Shown piece by piece: positions 27,660 through 38,450 of a stretch of DNA of 64,000 nt. Made by a program: the position numbers and the translations under genes. The notes beneath the pieces were generated by a model. The model was not told the origin of the DNA, did not search any database, and saw only the letters and a program-made list of their open reading frames with translations. Origin of the DNA: Candidatus Atribacteria bacterium (GTDB taxonomy: Bacteria; Atribacterota; Phoenicimicrobiia; Phoenicimicrobiales; Stramentimicrobiaceae); contig JAGYIZ010000002.1 of assembly GCA_018402425.1 (NCBI GenBank), forward strand, positions 42,308-106,307, in the 5' to 3' direction. How positions within the stretch are numbered: the first letter of the stretch is position 1; the number at the start of each line of letters is the position of its first letter.

Positions 27660-28688
27660 ATGGTAATAAATGATAGAATGAAAGCCATTTTGAATGCAGT
27701 GGTTTATCGTTATATTACTACAGCAGAGCCAATTGGCTCAGAGATGATTGTTAAAAATTATGGTTTAAATGTTAGCTCTGCTACTGTGCGTCATGACATG
27801 CTGGTATTGGAAAAACTTGGTTTTTTAAAAAAACCGCATACTTCTGCCGGTCGTGTGCCTACAGATAAGGGTTATCGTTTTTATGTTGACAATCTAATGT
27901 CTAAAAATGTTGTTAATCTCAGCAGGGCTGAACAAAGAGAAATAGTTGAACAGTATAAAATAAGAAAAGAATTTAATGAAGTTATGAGGGTTACCTCTAA
28001 ATTGATTTCAAGGTTAACTAATAACTTAGGGGTTGTGCTGGCACCGAATATGGTTAGTGATACGCTGAAAGATATTCGTTTTATCTCATTGGATAATAAC
28101 CGAGTCTTGATTACTTTGATTACCAATAGCGGATTATTCTTCCAGAAAATTATGAAAATAAATTTTGATATATCTGAAGATAATCTGGAAGCAATTGCAA
28201 GAATAATAAAAAGAGAATTTTATGGCAAGAGCCTGGAAATTGTCAATGATGAAATGTTAGAGAAAATTTATCGATACTATTTTAAATATCAAACACTGGA
28301 ATCAATTTGGAAATTAATTGAAAATTGTTTTGATTTCCAAGATGAAGAAGAAAATATATTTTTAGGAAATCGTTGTTATATGTTAAGACAACCTGAATTT
28401 AAGGAAATTGAAAAATTAAATTATCTTTTTGATTTTATTGAAGAAGAAAAAAATTTAGTACAGATTATTAAAAAATCTCTTTTGAACAAACAGTTTGATA
28501 TTGTTATAGGAAGCGAATTGGGAGAGAAAATAATGAAGGATTGTAGTGTAATTACACGACAATATTCTATAAAAGGTAAGCCCATGGGGGCTATCAGCGT
28601 CCTTGGCCCAACTCGTATGAATTATACTAAGTCAGTTTCTATATTGGATTTTATTGCTACCCGCTTAAGTGAGATATTGTCTGAATAA
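27660..28688 (+). CDS. hrcA: Heat-inducible transcription repressor HrcA
   Basis: Repressor of class I heat-shock genes; binds CIRCE and depends on chaperonin for activity. Seen: the N-terminal winged helix (VYRYITTAEPIGSEMI, SSATVRHDM, LKKPHTSAGRVPTDKGYRFY) and the GAF-like middle domain ending MGAISVLGPTRMNYTKSV. At 342 aa it is full length. GAGGAG precedes the ATG and its own CIRCE lies just upstream. Confidence 0.97.
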   Translation: MVINDRMKAILNAVVYRYITTAEPIGSEMIVKNYGLNVSSATVRHDMLVLEKLGFLKKPHTSAGRVPTDKGYRFYVDNLMSKNVVNLSRAEQREIVEQYKIRKEFNEVMRVTSKLISRLTNNLGVVLAPNMVSDTLKDIRFISLDNNRVLITLITNSGLFFQKIMKINFDISEDNLEAIARIIKREFYGKSLEIVNDEMLEKIYRYYFKYQTLESIWKLIENCFDFQDEEENIFLGNRCYMLRQPEFKEIEKLNYLFDFIEEEKNLVQIIKKSLLNKQFDIVIGSELGEKIMKDCSVITRQYSIKGKPMGAISVLGPTRMNYTKSVSILDFIATRLSEILSE

Positions 28689-28730
28689 GAGTTGAGTAAT
28701 ATTATTTATCTACATGAATGGAGGCTAAAA

Positions 28731-29417
28731 ATGGATAACAAGCAGAAAAAAGAAAAGGATAAAAATATAATAAGAAATAAAGAAGAATATAGGAAAATAA
28801 AAAAAAATGAATTGGTTGATATGCTAATTGATAATGATAATGAATTGAAAGAAAAGGAAGCAAAATTAGAAAAATTTAAAAAGGCTCTTATTGATATGCA
28901 AGAAAATGAAAAAAATTATAAAGAGCAATTAATAAGAATGCAGGCTGACTTTGAGAATTACAAAAAAAGGGAAGAAAAGAAAAGAAGAGAATTTATGGGA
29001 TATGCCAATAAAGACTTAATATGCCAACTATTGTCTGTGATGGATAATCTGGAAAGAGCTGTTTCCTATTCTCAGAATAAAGAACATCAGCCAGAAACAA
29101 TCAGGGAAGGAATCAAGGGAACTTTAAAGGAGTTTCGTAAAATATTAGAAAAAGAAGGGTTGATCCCTATTAAGGCAGTTGGAGAAAAGTTTGACCCCTA
29201 TTGCCATGAAGCAATCATGCAAGTAGAATCGGATAAATATCCAGAAGATACTGTAATGGAAGAAATTACTAAAGGATATTACTTAAAATCCAATGTAATT
29301 CGACCATCAGTCGTAAAAGTTTCTAAGGGAAGAACAGATAAAGACAATGATATTGACAGGGATAGCTCTGAAAATTCAATAGATAATAATAAAAATAATG
29401 ATAACAATAATGATTAG
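28731..29417 (+). CDS. grpE: Nucleotide exchange factor GrpE
   Basis: Cofactor that releases ADP from DnaK. Seen: a charged N-terminal coiled coil (about residues 1-85), the signature [15 protein letters not shown], and the C-terminal beta domain with [17 protein letters not shown] and [22 protein letters not shown] 28731 is chosen because of GGAGG at 28720-28724; an upstream TTG at 28692 has no such site. The C-terminus ends in an unusual Asn/Asp-rich tail of about 25 residues. Confidence 0.95.
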   Translation: MDNKQKKEKDKNIIRNKEEYRKIKKNELVDMLIDNDNELKEKEAKLEKFKKALIDMQENEKNYKEQLIRMQADFENYKKREEKKRREFMGYANKDLICQLLSVMDNLERAVSYSQNKEHQPETIREGIKGTLKEFRKILEKEGLIPIKAVGEKFDPYCHEAIMQVESDKYPEDTVMEEITKGYYLKSNVIRPSVVKVSKGRTDKDNDIDRDSSENSIDNNKNNDNNND

Positions 29418-29437
29418 ATTTAAGGAGGAATGAAATT

Positions 29438-31375
29438 ATGGCTAAAGCAATTGGAATAGATTTAGGTACAACAAATTCGGTTGTTTCCGTTATGGAAGGC
29501 GGGCAACCTGTTGTAATAGAAAACAAAGAAGGAAGTAGAACTACACCATCAGTAGTAGCTTTCAGCAAAAAAGGTGAACGACTTGTTGGATTATTAGCAA
29601 AGAGACAGGCAGTGACTAATTCTAAAAATACCATTTATTCGGTTAAACGTTTTATTGGTAGACGATACAATGATTCAGAGGTACAACAAATCAAGAAAGT
29701 GCTTTCTTATGATATTGCTGAGGGTGAACATACTGATGTTATGATAAAGGTGAAGGACAAACAATATAGTCCGCAGGAAATTTCAGCTATGATTTTACAA
29801 AATTTAAAACAGGCTGCAGAAGATCATATCGGTGAAGAAGTGAAAGATGCTGTTATTACTGTTCCTGCCTATTTTAACGACAACCAACGGGAAGCAACAA
29901 AGGCAGCAGGTCGCATAGCAGGATTAAATGTACTTAGAATTATAAATGAACCCACAGCTGCTTCCTTGGCTTATGGGTTAGACAAGAAAAAGAGTGAAAA
30001 AATTGCTGTTTTCGACCTGGGTGGTGGAACTTTTGATATTTCTATTCTTGATATAGGTGAAGGAATATTTGAAGTAAAATCAACTAACGGAGATACATTT
30101 TTAGGTGGAGATGATTTTGACCAACGTATTATTAACTGGCTTATAGATAACTTTAAAAAAGATCAGGGGATTGATTTAAGTAAAGATCAGATGGCCCTAC
30201 AAAGATTGAAAGAAGCAGCAGAAAAGGCAAAATGCGAATTATCTTCATCAATTGAAACCGATATAAATTTACCTTTCATTACTGCAGATGCCAGTGGTCC
30301 TAAGCACTTAAATTATACCTTAACAAGGGGAAAACTAGAACAGTTGACTGACGAACTTTTAGATAGAACTATTGAGCCATGCAAAAAAGCACTGGCTGAT
30401 GCAAAACTAACTGCAAATGATATCGATGAAGTTATTTTAGTAGGCGGTCAAACCAGGATGCCTAAAGTTCATGAAATAGTTAAGAAAATATTTGGAAAAG
30501 AACCTCATAAAGGAGTTAATCCGGATGAAGTTGTAGCCATGGGGGCTGCTATCCAGGCAGGTAAATTAAAGGGAGATGTAAAGGACATTCAACTGTTAGA
30601 TGTAACTCCACTATCGCTAGGAATAGAGACATTGGGGGGTGTTTTCACCAAATTAATTGAAAAGAATACTACCATTCCGGCATCACGGAAACAAATATTT
30701 TCAACCGCGACAGATAGCCAAACAGCAGTTGATATAAATGTACTTCAAGGTGAAAGACCTATGGCGAAGGATAATACCAGTTTGGGGCGTTTTCAGTTAG
30801 TTGGTATTCCACCAGCACCAAGAGGTATTCCTCAAATTGAAGTATCTTTTGATATTGATGCTAATGGTATACTTAATGTTAAAGCTCAGGACAAAGGTAC
30901 AGGTAAGGAACAAAAAATTACTATTAAACACTCTAGCGGTTTAACTGAAGAGGAAATACAAAAAAAGGTAAAGGAAGCAGAACAGTATGCCGAAGATGAT
31001 CGCAAACAAAAAGAAAAGGTTGAACTGCACAATCAGGCTGATACGCTTATATATACAACAGAAAAGACATTAAAAGATGCCGGTGAGAAAGTAAATGATA
31101 GTATGAAAAATGAAATCAATGATAATATCAGTCAGTTAAGGAAAGCTATGCAGGATGATGATATTGATCAAATGAAATCCGGTATAGAAAAGCTAACCAA
31201 TTCTTCTCATAAATTAGCTGAAGAGATGTATAAGCAATCTGCCAGCCAGGAGCAACAACAAGCGAAGACCGATGAGGCTGGTACTTCTGCGGATAGCCAA
31301 GACCAAGAGGAATCAAGTGATTCCCAAAAAGAAGAAAAGGTTTATGATGCCGAATATGAAGAGAATAGAATATAA
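29438..31375 (+). CDS. dnaK: Chaperone protein DnaK (Hsp70)
   Basis: ATP-driven chaperone. Seen: [16 protein letters not shown] (phosphate 1), [20 protein letters not shown] motif, [27 protein letters not shown] in the ATPase domain, and the substrate-binding domain from about residue 395 followed by a helical lid. The 645-aa protein ends in a Gln/Asp/Glu-rich tail. AAGGAGG precedes the ATG. It lies 20 bases behind grpE. A 231-base spacer with inverted repeats separates it from dnaJ. Confidence 0.98.
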   Translation: MAKAIGIDLGTTNSVVSVMEGGQPVVIENKEGSRTTPSVVAFSKKGERLVGLLAKRQAVTNSKNTIYSVKRFIGRRYNDSEVQQIKKVLSYDIAEGEHTDVMIKVKDKQYSPQEISAMILQNLKQAAEDHIGEEVKDAVITVPAYFNDNQREATKAAGRIAGLNVLRIINEPTAASLAYGLDKKKSEKIAVFDLGGGTFDISILDIGEGIFEVKSTNGDTFLGGDDFDQRIINWLIDNFKKDQGIDLSKDQMALQRLKEAAEKAKCELSSSIETDINLPFITADASGPKHLNYTLTRGKLEQLTDELLDRTIEPCKKALADAKLTANDIDEVILVGGQTRMPKVHEIVKKIFGKEPHKGVNPDEVVAMGAAIQAGKLKGDVKDIQLLDVTPLSLGIETLGGVFTKLIEKNTTIPASRKQIFSTATDSQTAVDINVLQGERPMAKDNTSLGRFQLVGIPPAPRGIPQIEVSFDIDANGILNVKAQDKGTGKEQKITIKHSSGLTEEEIQKKVKEAEQYAEDDRKQKEKVELHNQADTLIYTTEKTLKDAGEKVNDSMKNEINDNISQLRKAMQDDDIDQMKSGIEKLTNSSHKLAEEMYKQSASQEQQQAKTDEAGTSADSQDQEESSDSQKEEKVYDAEYEENRI

Positions 31376-31429
31376 AAATAAAGAATAATAAATATAATTT
31401 ATAATTCTAATAATAACTATTGAATTTCC

Positions 31430-31544
31430 CAGTATGATAGAAAGAAACTTTTGAACTCGGGAAATTCAACGAATAAATATGCTAGATAGTAAATTATAAC
31501 AGAGTTATGACTCATTAGTTTTTTACTGTTATAATTTTACTAGC
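31430..31544. repeat. Two inverted repeats in the dnaK-dnaJ spacer
   Basis: First pair: TTGAATTTCCC (31430-31440) and GGGAAATTCAA (31459-31469), perfect over 11 bp. Second pair: 31481-31502 and 31526-31544, about 18 bp with small gaps, ending ATAACAG/CTGTTAT. Both could form hairpins in the dnaK mRNA and might reduce read-through into dnaJ, but neither has a clean T tract. Confidence 0.55.
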
Positions 31545-31606
31545 TATATACATTTAATAATTCAATAATAATATAAAATAATTTTACTTAGAAGAGGTTT
31601 GATGTT

Positions 31607-32767
31607 TTGGCAAATAAAGATTATTACCAGATTCTAAACGTTAGCAAAGACGCAAGTCAGGAAGAAATTAAAAAAGCATATCGAAAATTGGCTTTAAAAC
31701 ATCATCCTGATGCCAATCCCAATAACAAAGAAGAGGCCGAGAAAAAGTTTAAAGAAATAGGGGAAGCTTATGCTATATTAAGTGACCCGCAAAAAAGGGC
31801 CAGATATGATCAATTTGGTTCAGCTGATACTGCTGATAACGGCGCTGGATTCGATTTTAGGAATTTTTATGGGGAAGGCATGGATGATTTTGGCAGCTTT
31901 AGTGATATTTTTGAATCTTTTTTTGGTGGTGGTGGAAGTTCAAGAAGAAATTATCGACGAGCAGAGAGAGCCAGGAAAGGGGCTAGTTTAAGATATAATT
32001 TAGAAATTAGTTTAAAAGAAGCTGCATTTGGTGCCGAAAAAAAGATAGAAATACCAACCTGGCAAACTTGTAGCCATTGTAAGGGAACTGGAGCAGAACC
32101 TGGAACTTCTAAAAAGACATGTCCTGAATGTAACGGAACAGGCGAAATAAGAATGGCACAAAATACCTTTTTCGGACAATCAATCAATATACAAACATGT
32201 CCCAGATGTAAAGGTATCGGTCAAATTATTGAATCACCTTGCAGGGTATGCCATGGAACCGGAAAGGTAAAGAGTAGGAAAACTATTAATGTAAAAATAT
32301 TGGCAGGCGTGGAAAGCGGACATAGGCTCAGACTTGCTGGAATGGGTGAGCCTGGTGAAAACAGTGGTCCTTCCGGGGATCTATTTATTGTTCTTAACGT
32401 TAAGGAACATCCTGTTTTCAAACGAAATGCTACTGATATCTATTGCGACCATAAAATTAGTTTGCCTAAAGCCATTTTAGGTGCAGAAACTACGGTTCCA
32501 ACGTTAGAAGGTAATGTAAAAATGAGAATACCTGCTGGCACACAGAGTAATACTGTTTTTCGATTAAGAGGAAAAGGTGCTTATAAATTAGGTACCAAAA
32601 TTAGGGGTGACGAACATGTTAAAATTATTGTCGAAATCCCACGAAATCTGAATCATAATGCCAAAAAGTTAATATATGAATTGGCACAGGAAACCGGTGA
32701 AGATATTGATAAAATAGGTGAAAAAAATTTTTTTGAAAAAGTAAAAGAAAGTTTCACCAAAAAATAA
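31607..32767 (+). CDS. dnaJ: Chaperone protein DnaJ (Hsp40)
   Basis: Co-chaperone that delivers substrates to DnaK and stimulates its ATPase. Seen: J domain with KHHPDANP, a Gly/Phe-rich linker (residues about 75-110), four CxxCxGxG zinc repeats ([32 protein letters not shown]), then two beta-sandwich domains. At 386 aa it is a type I DnaJ. The start is TTG with AGAGGT upstream; an ATG five bases earlier is in the wrong frame. Confidence 0.97.
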   Translation: MANKDYYQILNVSKDASQEEIKKAYRKLALKHHPDANPNNKEEAEKKFKEIGEAYAILSDPQKRARYDQFGSADTADNGAGFDFRNFYGEGMDDFGSFSDIFESFFGGGGSSRRNYRRAERARKGASLRYNLEISLKEAAFGAEKKIEIPTWQTCSHCKGTGAEPGTSKKTCPECNGTGEIRMAQNTFFGQSINIQTCPRCKGIGQIIESPCRVCHGTGKVKSRKTINVKILAGVESGHRLRLAGMGEPGENSGPSGDLFIVLNVKEHPVFKRNATDIYCDHKISLPKAILGAETTVPTLEGNVKMRIPAGTQSNTVFRLRGKGAYKLGTKIRGDEHVKIIVEIPRNLNHNAKKLIYELAQETGEDIDKIGEKNFFEKVKESFTKK

Positions 32768-32854
32768 TAAATTCTCATCAAATATCTCTGCCTGAAAATA
32801 ATTTACTGAGCTGACTAGGACCTTGTAGAATTAAAAGCAAAAACCGGTGAAAAA

Positions 32855-34174
32855 TTGAATCAAAAAGTCGCCTTTAAAACAATAGGCTGTAAAGTAAATC
32901 AATATGAGACAGGCAATCTGCGACAGGCATTTATTAAAAATGGTTATAGTATAGCAGATTTTAAGGAAAAAGCAGACGTTTATGTTATTAATAGCTGTGC
33001 TGTAACCAAAGAAGCAGAACGAAAATCAAAGCAGATGATTAGAAAGGCTGCCCGATTAAACCCTTCTGGAACTATAATTGTGACTGGGTGCGGTGTCCAG
33101 GCCAATTTACAGGAAATCAAAGATTGTAATAATTCAAAATATCATATTGTTAGTAATTATTACAAAGATGATATTTTTAATATATTCTCTAATTCGTCTT
33201 TTAAATCCGTTAAAAAACTAATCCATTACAAACCTGCCAATCAAATTACCCGTTATGCTGAAAATGGTTTTTACAGTACAAGTAATCGAATTAGGGGATT
33301 GGTTAAAATACAAGATGGATGTAATCAATTTTGTAGTTATTGTATCATACCATATCTAAGAGGAAGATCAAGAAGCAGAACGTCAAAAGAGATATTCCTA
33401 GAAATTAATGAATTAACATCCAATAACTATAAAGAAATTGTTTTGCTTGGAATTAATTTGGGTAGTTACGGAAATGATTTGAAAGATGAGAATATTAATT
33501 TAACAGAATTAATCCAAGAAATTGAAAAAACATCGGGTATTGAAAGAATTAGATTAAGTTCAATTGAATTACCATGGGTTACTGATGAATTGATTAATGC
33601 TTTTCATAATTCCTCAAAGATTTGTCACCATTTACATATTCCCTTACAAAGCGGTGATGATAATATGCTGAATTTAATGAATAGAAAATATAACACTGGC
33701 CAATTCGAAAAAATCGTTAAGCAAATTAAGAAAAAAATCCCGAATATTGCCATCACCACAGATGTTATCGTTGGTTTCCCCGGTGAAGATGATATGTCTT
33801 TTGAAAGAACTTACCAATTTATAAAAAGACTTGCCTTTGCCAAAATACATGTTTTTCCATATTCCGAGAGACCTTTTAACCTTGCTTCATTGTTACCAGG
33901 TAAGGTTGAAGCTGATACTATTAAAAAAAGAACCAAGAAACTAAATAATTTGTCTAAAGAACTCAGAAAAGACTTCTTTATAAAAAATATTGGGCAAGAT
34001 AGAACTATTTTAGTTGAATATCGGGGACTAAAAAATAATCAGAATTATATCTGCGGTTTAACCGATAATTATATTAAAGTATGTCTTGCAGATACAAAGG
34101 CAAAAAAAGGACAAATGATAAAGTTAAAATTGAAAGAGGTTTTTGATTCTTATGTTGAGGGAGAAAAAATTTGA
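32855..34174 (+). CDS. mtaB: tRNA threonylcarbamoyladenosine methylthiotransferase MtaB
   Basis: Radical-SAM enzyme converting t6A37 to ms2t6A37 in ANN-decoding tRNAs. Seen: TIGCKVNQYETG, NSCAVTKEAERKS, TGCGVQAN, the CxxxCxxC in DGCNQFCSYCIIPYLRGR, and a C-terminal TRAM-like region. GCKVNQYE distinguishes it from MiaB (GCQMN) and RimO (GCPKN). At 439 aa it is normal. The TTG start follows a weak site. It lies behind dnaJ, where Firmicutes usually also carry prmA and rsmE, which are missing here. Confidence 0.93.
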   Translation: MNQKVAFKTIGCKVNQYETGNLRQAFIKNGYSIADFKEKADVYVINSCAVTKEAERKSKQMIRKAARLNPSGTIIVTGCGVQANLQEIKDCNNSKYHIVSNYYKDDIFNIFSNSSFKSVKKLIHYKPANQITRYAENGFYSTSNRIRGLVKIQDGCNQFCSYCIIPYLRGRSRSRTSKEIFLEINELTSNNYKEIVLLGINLGSYGNDLKDENINLTELIQEIEKTSGIERIRLSSIELPWVTDELINAFHNSSKICHHLHIPLQSGDDNMLNLMNRKYNTGQFEKIVKQIKKKIPNIAITTDVIVGFPGEDDMSFERTYQFIKRLAFAKIHVFPYSERPFNLASLLPGKVEADTIKKRTKKLNNLSKELRKDFFIKNIGQDRTILVEYRGLKNNQNYICGLTDNYIKVCLADTKAKKGQMIKLKLKEVFDSYVEGEKI

Positions 34175-34279
34175 AGTTGTTAGAAAGGGACTAAAAATAA
34201 TATTAGTTATGTAATATAATATATATAAATTAGTTTAGAAACTGATTAAAATATGGGATTTTAAGAAAATATTATTGTT

Positions 34280-34307
34280 TTGATATTTTTTTGTTCTGTG
34301 CTATAAT
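34280..34307 (+). promoter_or_regulatory. Promoter of the nusA-infB operon
   Basis: TTGATA (34280-34285), a 16-base spacer and a perfect TATAAT (34302-34307). It lies in the 280-base spacer between mtaB and nusA and would start a leader of about 140 bases. Confidence 0.75.
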
Positions 34308-34332
34308 ATAATAAATTTCAAAAAAATTTTTT

Positions 34333-34367
34333 AAAAGAGTGGTTTGTGGACCACTCTTTTGTTTTGT
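34333..34367 (+). terminator. Leader hairpin/attenuator ahead of nusA
   Basis: AAAAGAGTGGT, loop TTGTGG, ACCACTCTTTT: a perfect 11-bp stem followed by GTTTTGT. It lies about 20 bases after the expected transcription start and upstream of nusA, so it acts on the leader, not at the end of mtaB. It may be a NusA-responsive attenuator; that role is inferred. Confidence 0.7.
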
Positions 34368-34454
34368 AATTTTAGTATCTAATTTGTAATATTTACAAAA
34401 ATATCCTAAATCTTCATTCCCAAAATAAAAGGGGAGGAGTTAAAAGGTTAAGCT

Positions 34455-35522
34455 ATGAATATAAATTTAATCAAGATATTAGACGAAATTGAAAAGGAAA
34501 AGGGCATTTCTAAAGAAGTTTTAATTGATACTATTGAAACATCGCTTGTATCTGCATATAAAAAGAATTTTGCAGAGGGTAAAAATAATATAGAAATATT
34601 TTTTAGTAAAGATACCGGTAGAGTACAGGTATTTACAAAGAAAGTAGTTGTTGATATTGTGAAAAGCCCATCTTCGGAAATTGATATAGAGCATGCTACT
34701 CAATATAAGCAGGGAGATGTTGCTATAGGAGATGAGGTTGACATAGAAGTAACACCAAAGGAGTTTGGTCGAATTGCCACCCAAACTGCTAAACAAGTTA
34801 TTGTTCAAAAAATCAGAGAAGCAGAGAGAAAGGCAATTTATGAACGTTATATTGACAAAGTCAGAGATATTGTGACTGGAATTATACAGCGTCAAGAGAA
34901 CTATAATATTATTGTAGATTTAGGAAAAGCCGAAGCGGTCTTGCCTTTAAACGAACAGGTAAAAAAAGAAAATTACAGTAAAGGCAAACGAATGAAGTTA
35001 TATGTTATAGAGGTTAAAAAAACATCTAGAGGACCGCGAATTGTTCTTTCCAGAACGCATCCTGATTTATTGAAACGTTTATTTGAATTGGAAGTTCCTG
35101 AGATTCATGAAGGTTTGGTGGAGATTAAATGCATTGCCAGAGAAGCGGGAAAACGTTCAAAGATAGCCGTTGACAGCAGGGAAGATATGGTTGATTCTAT
35201 TGGTTCCTGTATCGGTGACCGAGGTTCCCGAATAAAATCTATAATGACAGAACTACAAGATGAAAAAATTGATGTTATTAAATGGCATGAGGATGATAAA
35301 GTATTTATTGCGAATTCACTTAATCCGGCAAAAGTCTTGTTTGTTCGATTATTTGAAAAAGAAAAGAGAGCATTAGTAGTTGTCGATGATGGACAATTAT
35401 CCCTTTCAATCGGCAAGGAGGGCCAGAATGCTAGATTGGCTGCAAGATTAACAGGATGGAAAATTGATATAAAGAGTGATTCTCAATACAAAAAAGAGAA
35501 TACAGATGAACAAAATGTATAA
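34455..35522 (+). CDS. nusA: Transcription termination/antitermination protein NusA
   Basis: RNA polymerase-associated factor controlling pausing, termination and antitermination. Seen: N-terminal domain (LDEIEKEKGISKEVLIDTIE), an S1 domain around residues 135-200 (GIIQRQENYNIIVDLGKAEA), and two KH domains with IGSCIGDRGSRIKSIM and SIGKEGQNARLAARLTGWKI. At 355 aa it is the short form without the acidic repeats of proteobacteria. GGGGAGGAG lies upstream. rimP, normally directly before nusA, is absent. Confidence 0.97.
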   Translation: MNINLIKILDEIEKEKGISKEVLIDTIETSLVSAYKKNFAEGKNNIEIFFSKDTGRVQVFTKKVVVDIVKSPSSEIDIEHATQYKQGDVAIGDEVDIEVTPKEFGRIATQTAKQVIVQKIREAERKAIYERYIDKVRDIVTGIIQRQENYNIIVDLGKAEAVLPLNEQVKKENYSKGKRMKLYVIEVKKTSRGPRIVLSRTHPDLLKRLFELEVPEIHEGLVEIKCIAREAGKRSKIAVDSREDMVDSIGSCIGDRGSRIKSIMTELQDEKIDVIKWHEDDKVFIANSLNPAKVLFVRLFEKEKRALVVVDDGQLSLSIGKEGQNARLAARLTGWKIDIKSDSQYKKENTDEQNV

Positions 35523-35596
35523 TTGATGAAAAAATTAAGAATATTAGCGATTAATAATAATTGTAATATATCTATATTTTATTTAGAGAATTGATA

Positions 35597-35875
35597 ATGA
35601 AAAATTCTAAAAAAATATCTTACAGGACTTGTATTGGCTGCCAGCTAAGAAAACCGAAAAAAGAATTATTAAGAATTATCAGAACGCCTGAAGGTAGAAT
35701 TGAAATAGATTTAACAGGCAAGAAATCAGGACGCGGAGCCTATTTGTGCTATAATATGGAATGTTTTGAAGAGGCAATTAAAAAAAATAGACTGGGAAGA
35801 GCATTAAAGGTAGAAATTTCACCGGAAACGATAAAATTATTAGAAGAAGAATACAAAGAACTAAGAAATAGTTAG
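35597..35875 (+). CDS. ylxR: YlxR family RNA-binding/regulatory protein
   Basis: Small protein (DUF448) reported to affect RNase P or transcription in Firmicutes. Seen: YRTCIGCQLRKPKKELLRI with its CxxC-like pair, and GKKSGRGAYLC, the two family signatures. ATG 35597 is preferred over TTG 35591 because of spacing to AGAGA. The usual neighbour ylxQ (L7Ae-like) is missing between this gene and infB. Confidence 0.9.
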   Translation: MKNSKKISYRTCIGCQLRKPKKELLRIIRTPEGRIEIDLTGKKSGRGAYLCYNMECFEEAIKKNRLGRALKVEISPETIKLLEEEYKELRNS

Positions 35876-35936
35876 TTAGAAATAGATTCATCTAAATACA
35901 GTGCAATGATTCCGGTTTATATGGAGGACATCGAGT

Positions 35937-37868
35937 ATGAAAAAAAGAGTATATGAAGTAGCTGAAGATTTGAAAATACCTACTAAAGAGCTTATAATAT
36001 TTCTAAAAAAAGAGGGTATAAATGTAAAAAATCACATGAGTACCCTTGACAATGAAACAATAGAAATCATTCAAGAAGCTATTACAGAAGAAAGTAGGGA
36101 AGAAGATAAGGATAAAGAAAAAAGGAAAGTAATTGTATTAGAAAAAATGCCCAGTCTGAAAGACTTATCAAAACACTTGAAAATTCCTTTGTCAAAAGCA
36201 ATGCAACAAGTTTCTAAGTTTGCCAATATTTATTCTGTGGACAAAGAATTACCATGGCAAATTGCGCAAAAAGTCTACAAACAATATGATTACGAAGTTG
36301 ATATTTCGACAAAACTGAAGAAGGTGCTTAAATCAAAAAAAATAAAAGAGACTGAGCATGCATTAGTATCAAAATCTCCGGCTATTACAATTGTTGGACA
36401 TGTGGATCATGGAAAAACAACACTTCTTGATATGATTAGGAAAACTAATGTTACTAAAAAAGAAGCAGGTGGTATTACTCAACATATTGGTGCCTATGTA
36501 GTGGAACTCAAAAAAAATAGATTTGTCTTTATTGATACTCCTGGACATGAGGCGTTTACTACCATGCGAGCACGTGGAGTAAAGGCTACCGATATTGTTG
36601 TCCTTGTTGTGGCAGCAGATGACGGAGTTATGCCTCAGACCGTTGAAGCTATAAATCATGCCAGAGCGGCTAACGTACCTATTATTGTTGCCATTAATAA
36701 AACAGATAAAGCTAATGCTAATATTGATAAAGTAAAAAAAGATTTAGCAAAATATCAACTGGTTCCAGAGGACTGGGGTGGAGATACCCTGGTAGCAGAA
36801 ATATCTGCCCTACAGGGAAAGGGAATTAATGAGTTATTAGAATTGATTTCCATACAGGCAGAAATGTTAGAATTGCAAGTTACACCAGAGCTTCCGGCCA
36901 GTGGAATAGTAATTGAAACAAAATTAGATAAAAGAAAAGGAATCCTTGCTACAGTATTGATTCAGGATGGCCATTTAGGTATAGGAGATTACTTTGTTGT
37001 TGGGACAGCATACGGGAAAGTAAAGAGCATGATGGATGATAAAGGAAATAATTTAAAGCACGTTGGTCCCTCAACACCTGTTGAAATAACTGGTTTTAAC
37101 AAAATGCCCTTAGCAGGAGATATTTTTCAGGTTGTTGCTGATGATCATTTTGCAAAAACAATTATTGACGGAAGAGAGTCAGAGGAAAAGAAGAAACAAA
37201 ACAAGAGTCAAGAAAAGGTTTCTTTAGATAATTTGTTCGAGGAGATGACAAAGGGTAAAATAAAAGAATTGAATATGATTTTAAAATGCGACACACAAGG
37301 TTCACTGGATGCTATAAAAGGTACCCTTTCGAATATGGGCAATGAAGAAGTTGAGATAAAAGTTATTCACAGTGGAATTGGAGCAATAACTGAAACCGAT
37401 ATCATGCTTGGCTCAGCCTCTAATGCGTTAATCGTAGGATTTAATGTGAAGGTTGATGTCAACGCACAAAAATTAGCAAAAAATGAAAAGATTGACGTAA
37501 GAATATACAATATAATTTATGATTTAGTTGATGAGGTTAAAGCTGCTTTAAAGGGGTATCTAAAACCAAAACTAGAAGAAGTTGTTAACGGAAAAGCAGA
37601 AGTTAGGGAAATATTCAAAATACCTAAGATAGGAATCGTTGCTGGCTGCTATGTAACTGAGGGTAAAATATCTACAAAAGATTACATTCGTGTCTATCAT
37701 GAAGATAGCAAGATATACGAAGGTAAAGAATTTTCTTTGAAGAGATTTAAAGAAGATGTCAAAGAGGTGAATGCTGGCTACGAGTGTGGTATAAATGTAG
37801 CCAAGGTTGATGACCTCCAGGTAAAAGATATTATTGTTTTTTATAATTATAGAGAAGTGGAAAGATAA
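35937..37868 (+). CDS. infB: Translation initiation factor IF-2
   Basis: GTPase that places initiator tRNA on the 30S subunit and promotes subunit joining. Seen: two IF2-N-type segments ([19 protein letters not shown] near residue 1 and [17 protein letters not shown] near 75), G1 [13 protein letters not shown] near residue 155, [38 protein letters not shown], then domains II-IV. At 643 aa it is short, lacking the long charged linker of many IF-2 proteins. GGAGG precedes the ATG. Confidence 0.97.
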   Translation: MKKRVYEVAEDLKIPTKELIIFLKKEGINVKNHMSTLDNETIEIIQEAITEESREEDKDKEKRKVIVLEKMPSLKDLSKHLKIPLSKAMQQVSKFANIYSVDKELPWQIAQKVYKQYDYEVDISTKLKKVLKSKKIKETEHALVSKSPAITIVGHVDHGKTTLLDMIRKTNVTKKEAGGITQHIGAYVVELKKNRFVFIDTPGHEAFTTMRARGVKATDIVVLVVAADDGVMPQTVEAINHARAANVPIIVAINKTDKANANIDKVKKDLAKYQLVPEDWGGDTLVAEISALQGKGINELLELISIQAEMLELQVTPELPASGIVIETKLDKRKGILATVLIQDGHLGIGDYFVVGTAYGKVKSMMDDKGNNLKHVGPSTPVEITGFNKMPLAGDIFQVVADDHFAKTIIDGRESEEKKKQNKSQEKVSLDNLFEEMTKGKIKELNMILKCDTQGSLDAIKGTLSNMGNEEVEIKVIHSGIGAITETDIMLGSASNALIVGFNVKVDVNAQKLAKNEKIDVRIYNIIYDLVDEVKAALKGYLKPKLEEVVNGKAEVREIFKIPKIGIVAGCYVTEGKISTKDYIRVYHEDSKIYEGKEFSLKRFKEDVKEVNAGYECGINVAKVDDLQVKDIIVFYNYREVER

Positions 37869-37878
37869 AAATAGGAGA

Positions 37879-38049
37879 ATGTTAGTAGGAGTTTGCGAAC
37901 TTTTTATATATTTACCTGACTGTCGATCTCTAAAAGACAAAAGAAGTATAATTAAGAGTATAAAGGTTCATCTAAGGGAAAAATACAATATATCTATTTC
38001 AGAAATTGGTCAAAAAAATATATGGAAAAAATTAATAAGAGATAGATAG
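37879..38049 (+). pseudogene. ylxP: DUF503/YlxP-like protein, C-terminally truncated
   Basis: DUF503 proteins are about 95 aa, of unclear function, and sit between infB and rbfA in Firmicutes. Seen: MLVGVCELFIYLPDCRSLKDKRSIIKSI and LREKYNISISEIGQKNIWKK, clear family sequence, but the frame stops after 56 residues. I could not recover the missing C-terminal third in any frame, so this looks like a genuine deletion or a lost stretch of sequence rather than one indel. AGGAG lies immediately before the ATG, closer than ideal. Confidence 0.72.
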
Positions 38050-38073
38050 AAAAGGAAATAATAAGTAATTATA

Positions 38074-38450
38074 ATGGTTTTGGAACAAAAAAAGAAACAT
38101 TTTGAAAAATTATTAAAAAGAAATATAAGCCATATTATACAAAAAGAACTAAAGACCCAAGAATAGGTTTTGTAACAGTTACCAGAATAGTTTTATCTGA
38201 TGACTTGCATAATGCTAAAATATTTATTTCTGTACTTGGCACCAAAGAAGAACAAGAGAAGAGCATGAATGGCTTACTTAGTGCTACCAAATTTATTAGA
38301 TCTGAATTGGCTTTTGGGTTAAAGAAATATCGTTTTACACCTTATATATCGTTTCATTATGATAAAGAATTAGAAAAAGTACATCAGCTTATGGCTCAGG
38401 TGTATAGACTGGAAAAAGAGAAAGAAACTGATAAAGAAGATGCAGAATAA
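38074..38450 (+). pseudogene. rbfA: Ribosome-binding factor A with one frameshift
   Basis: RbfA binds the 30S subunit and assists 16S 5'-end maturation. ATG 38074 opens a helix ending IIQKELKTQE, then stops at 38166. A one-base shift near 38147-38152 gives KDPRIGFVTVTRIVLSDDL, the family core, continuing with AKIFISVLG and the rest to 38450. The joined protein would be about 125 aa, as expected. The damage is a single indel. The end overlaps nrnA by 11 bases. Confidence 0.82.

Noticed and set aside
31782..31991. 69-codon frame inside dnaJ on the same strand
   Set aside because: It overlaps the J-domain and Gly/Phe linker coding sequence in another frame; dnaJ itself is intact.
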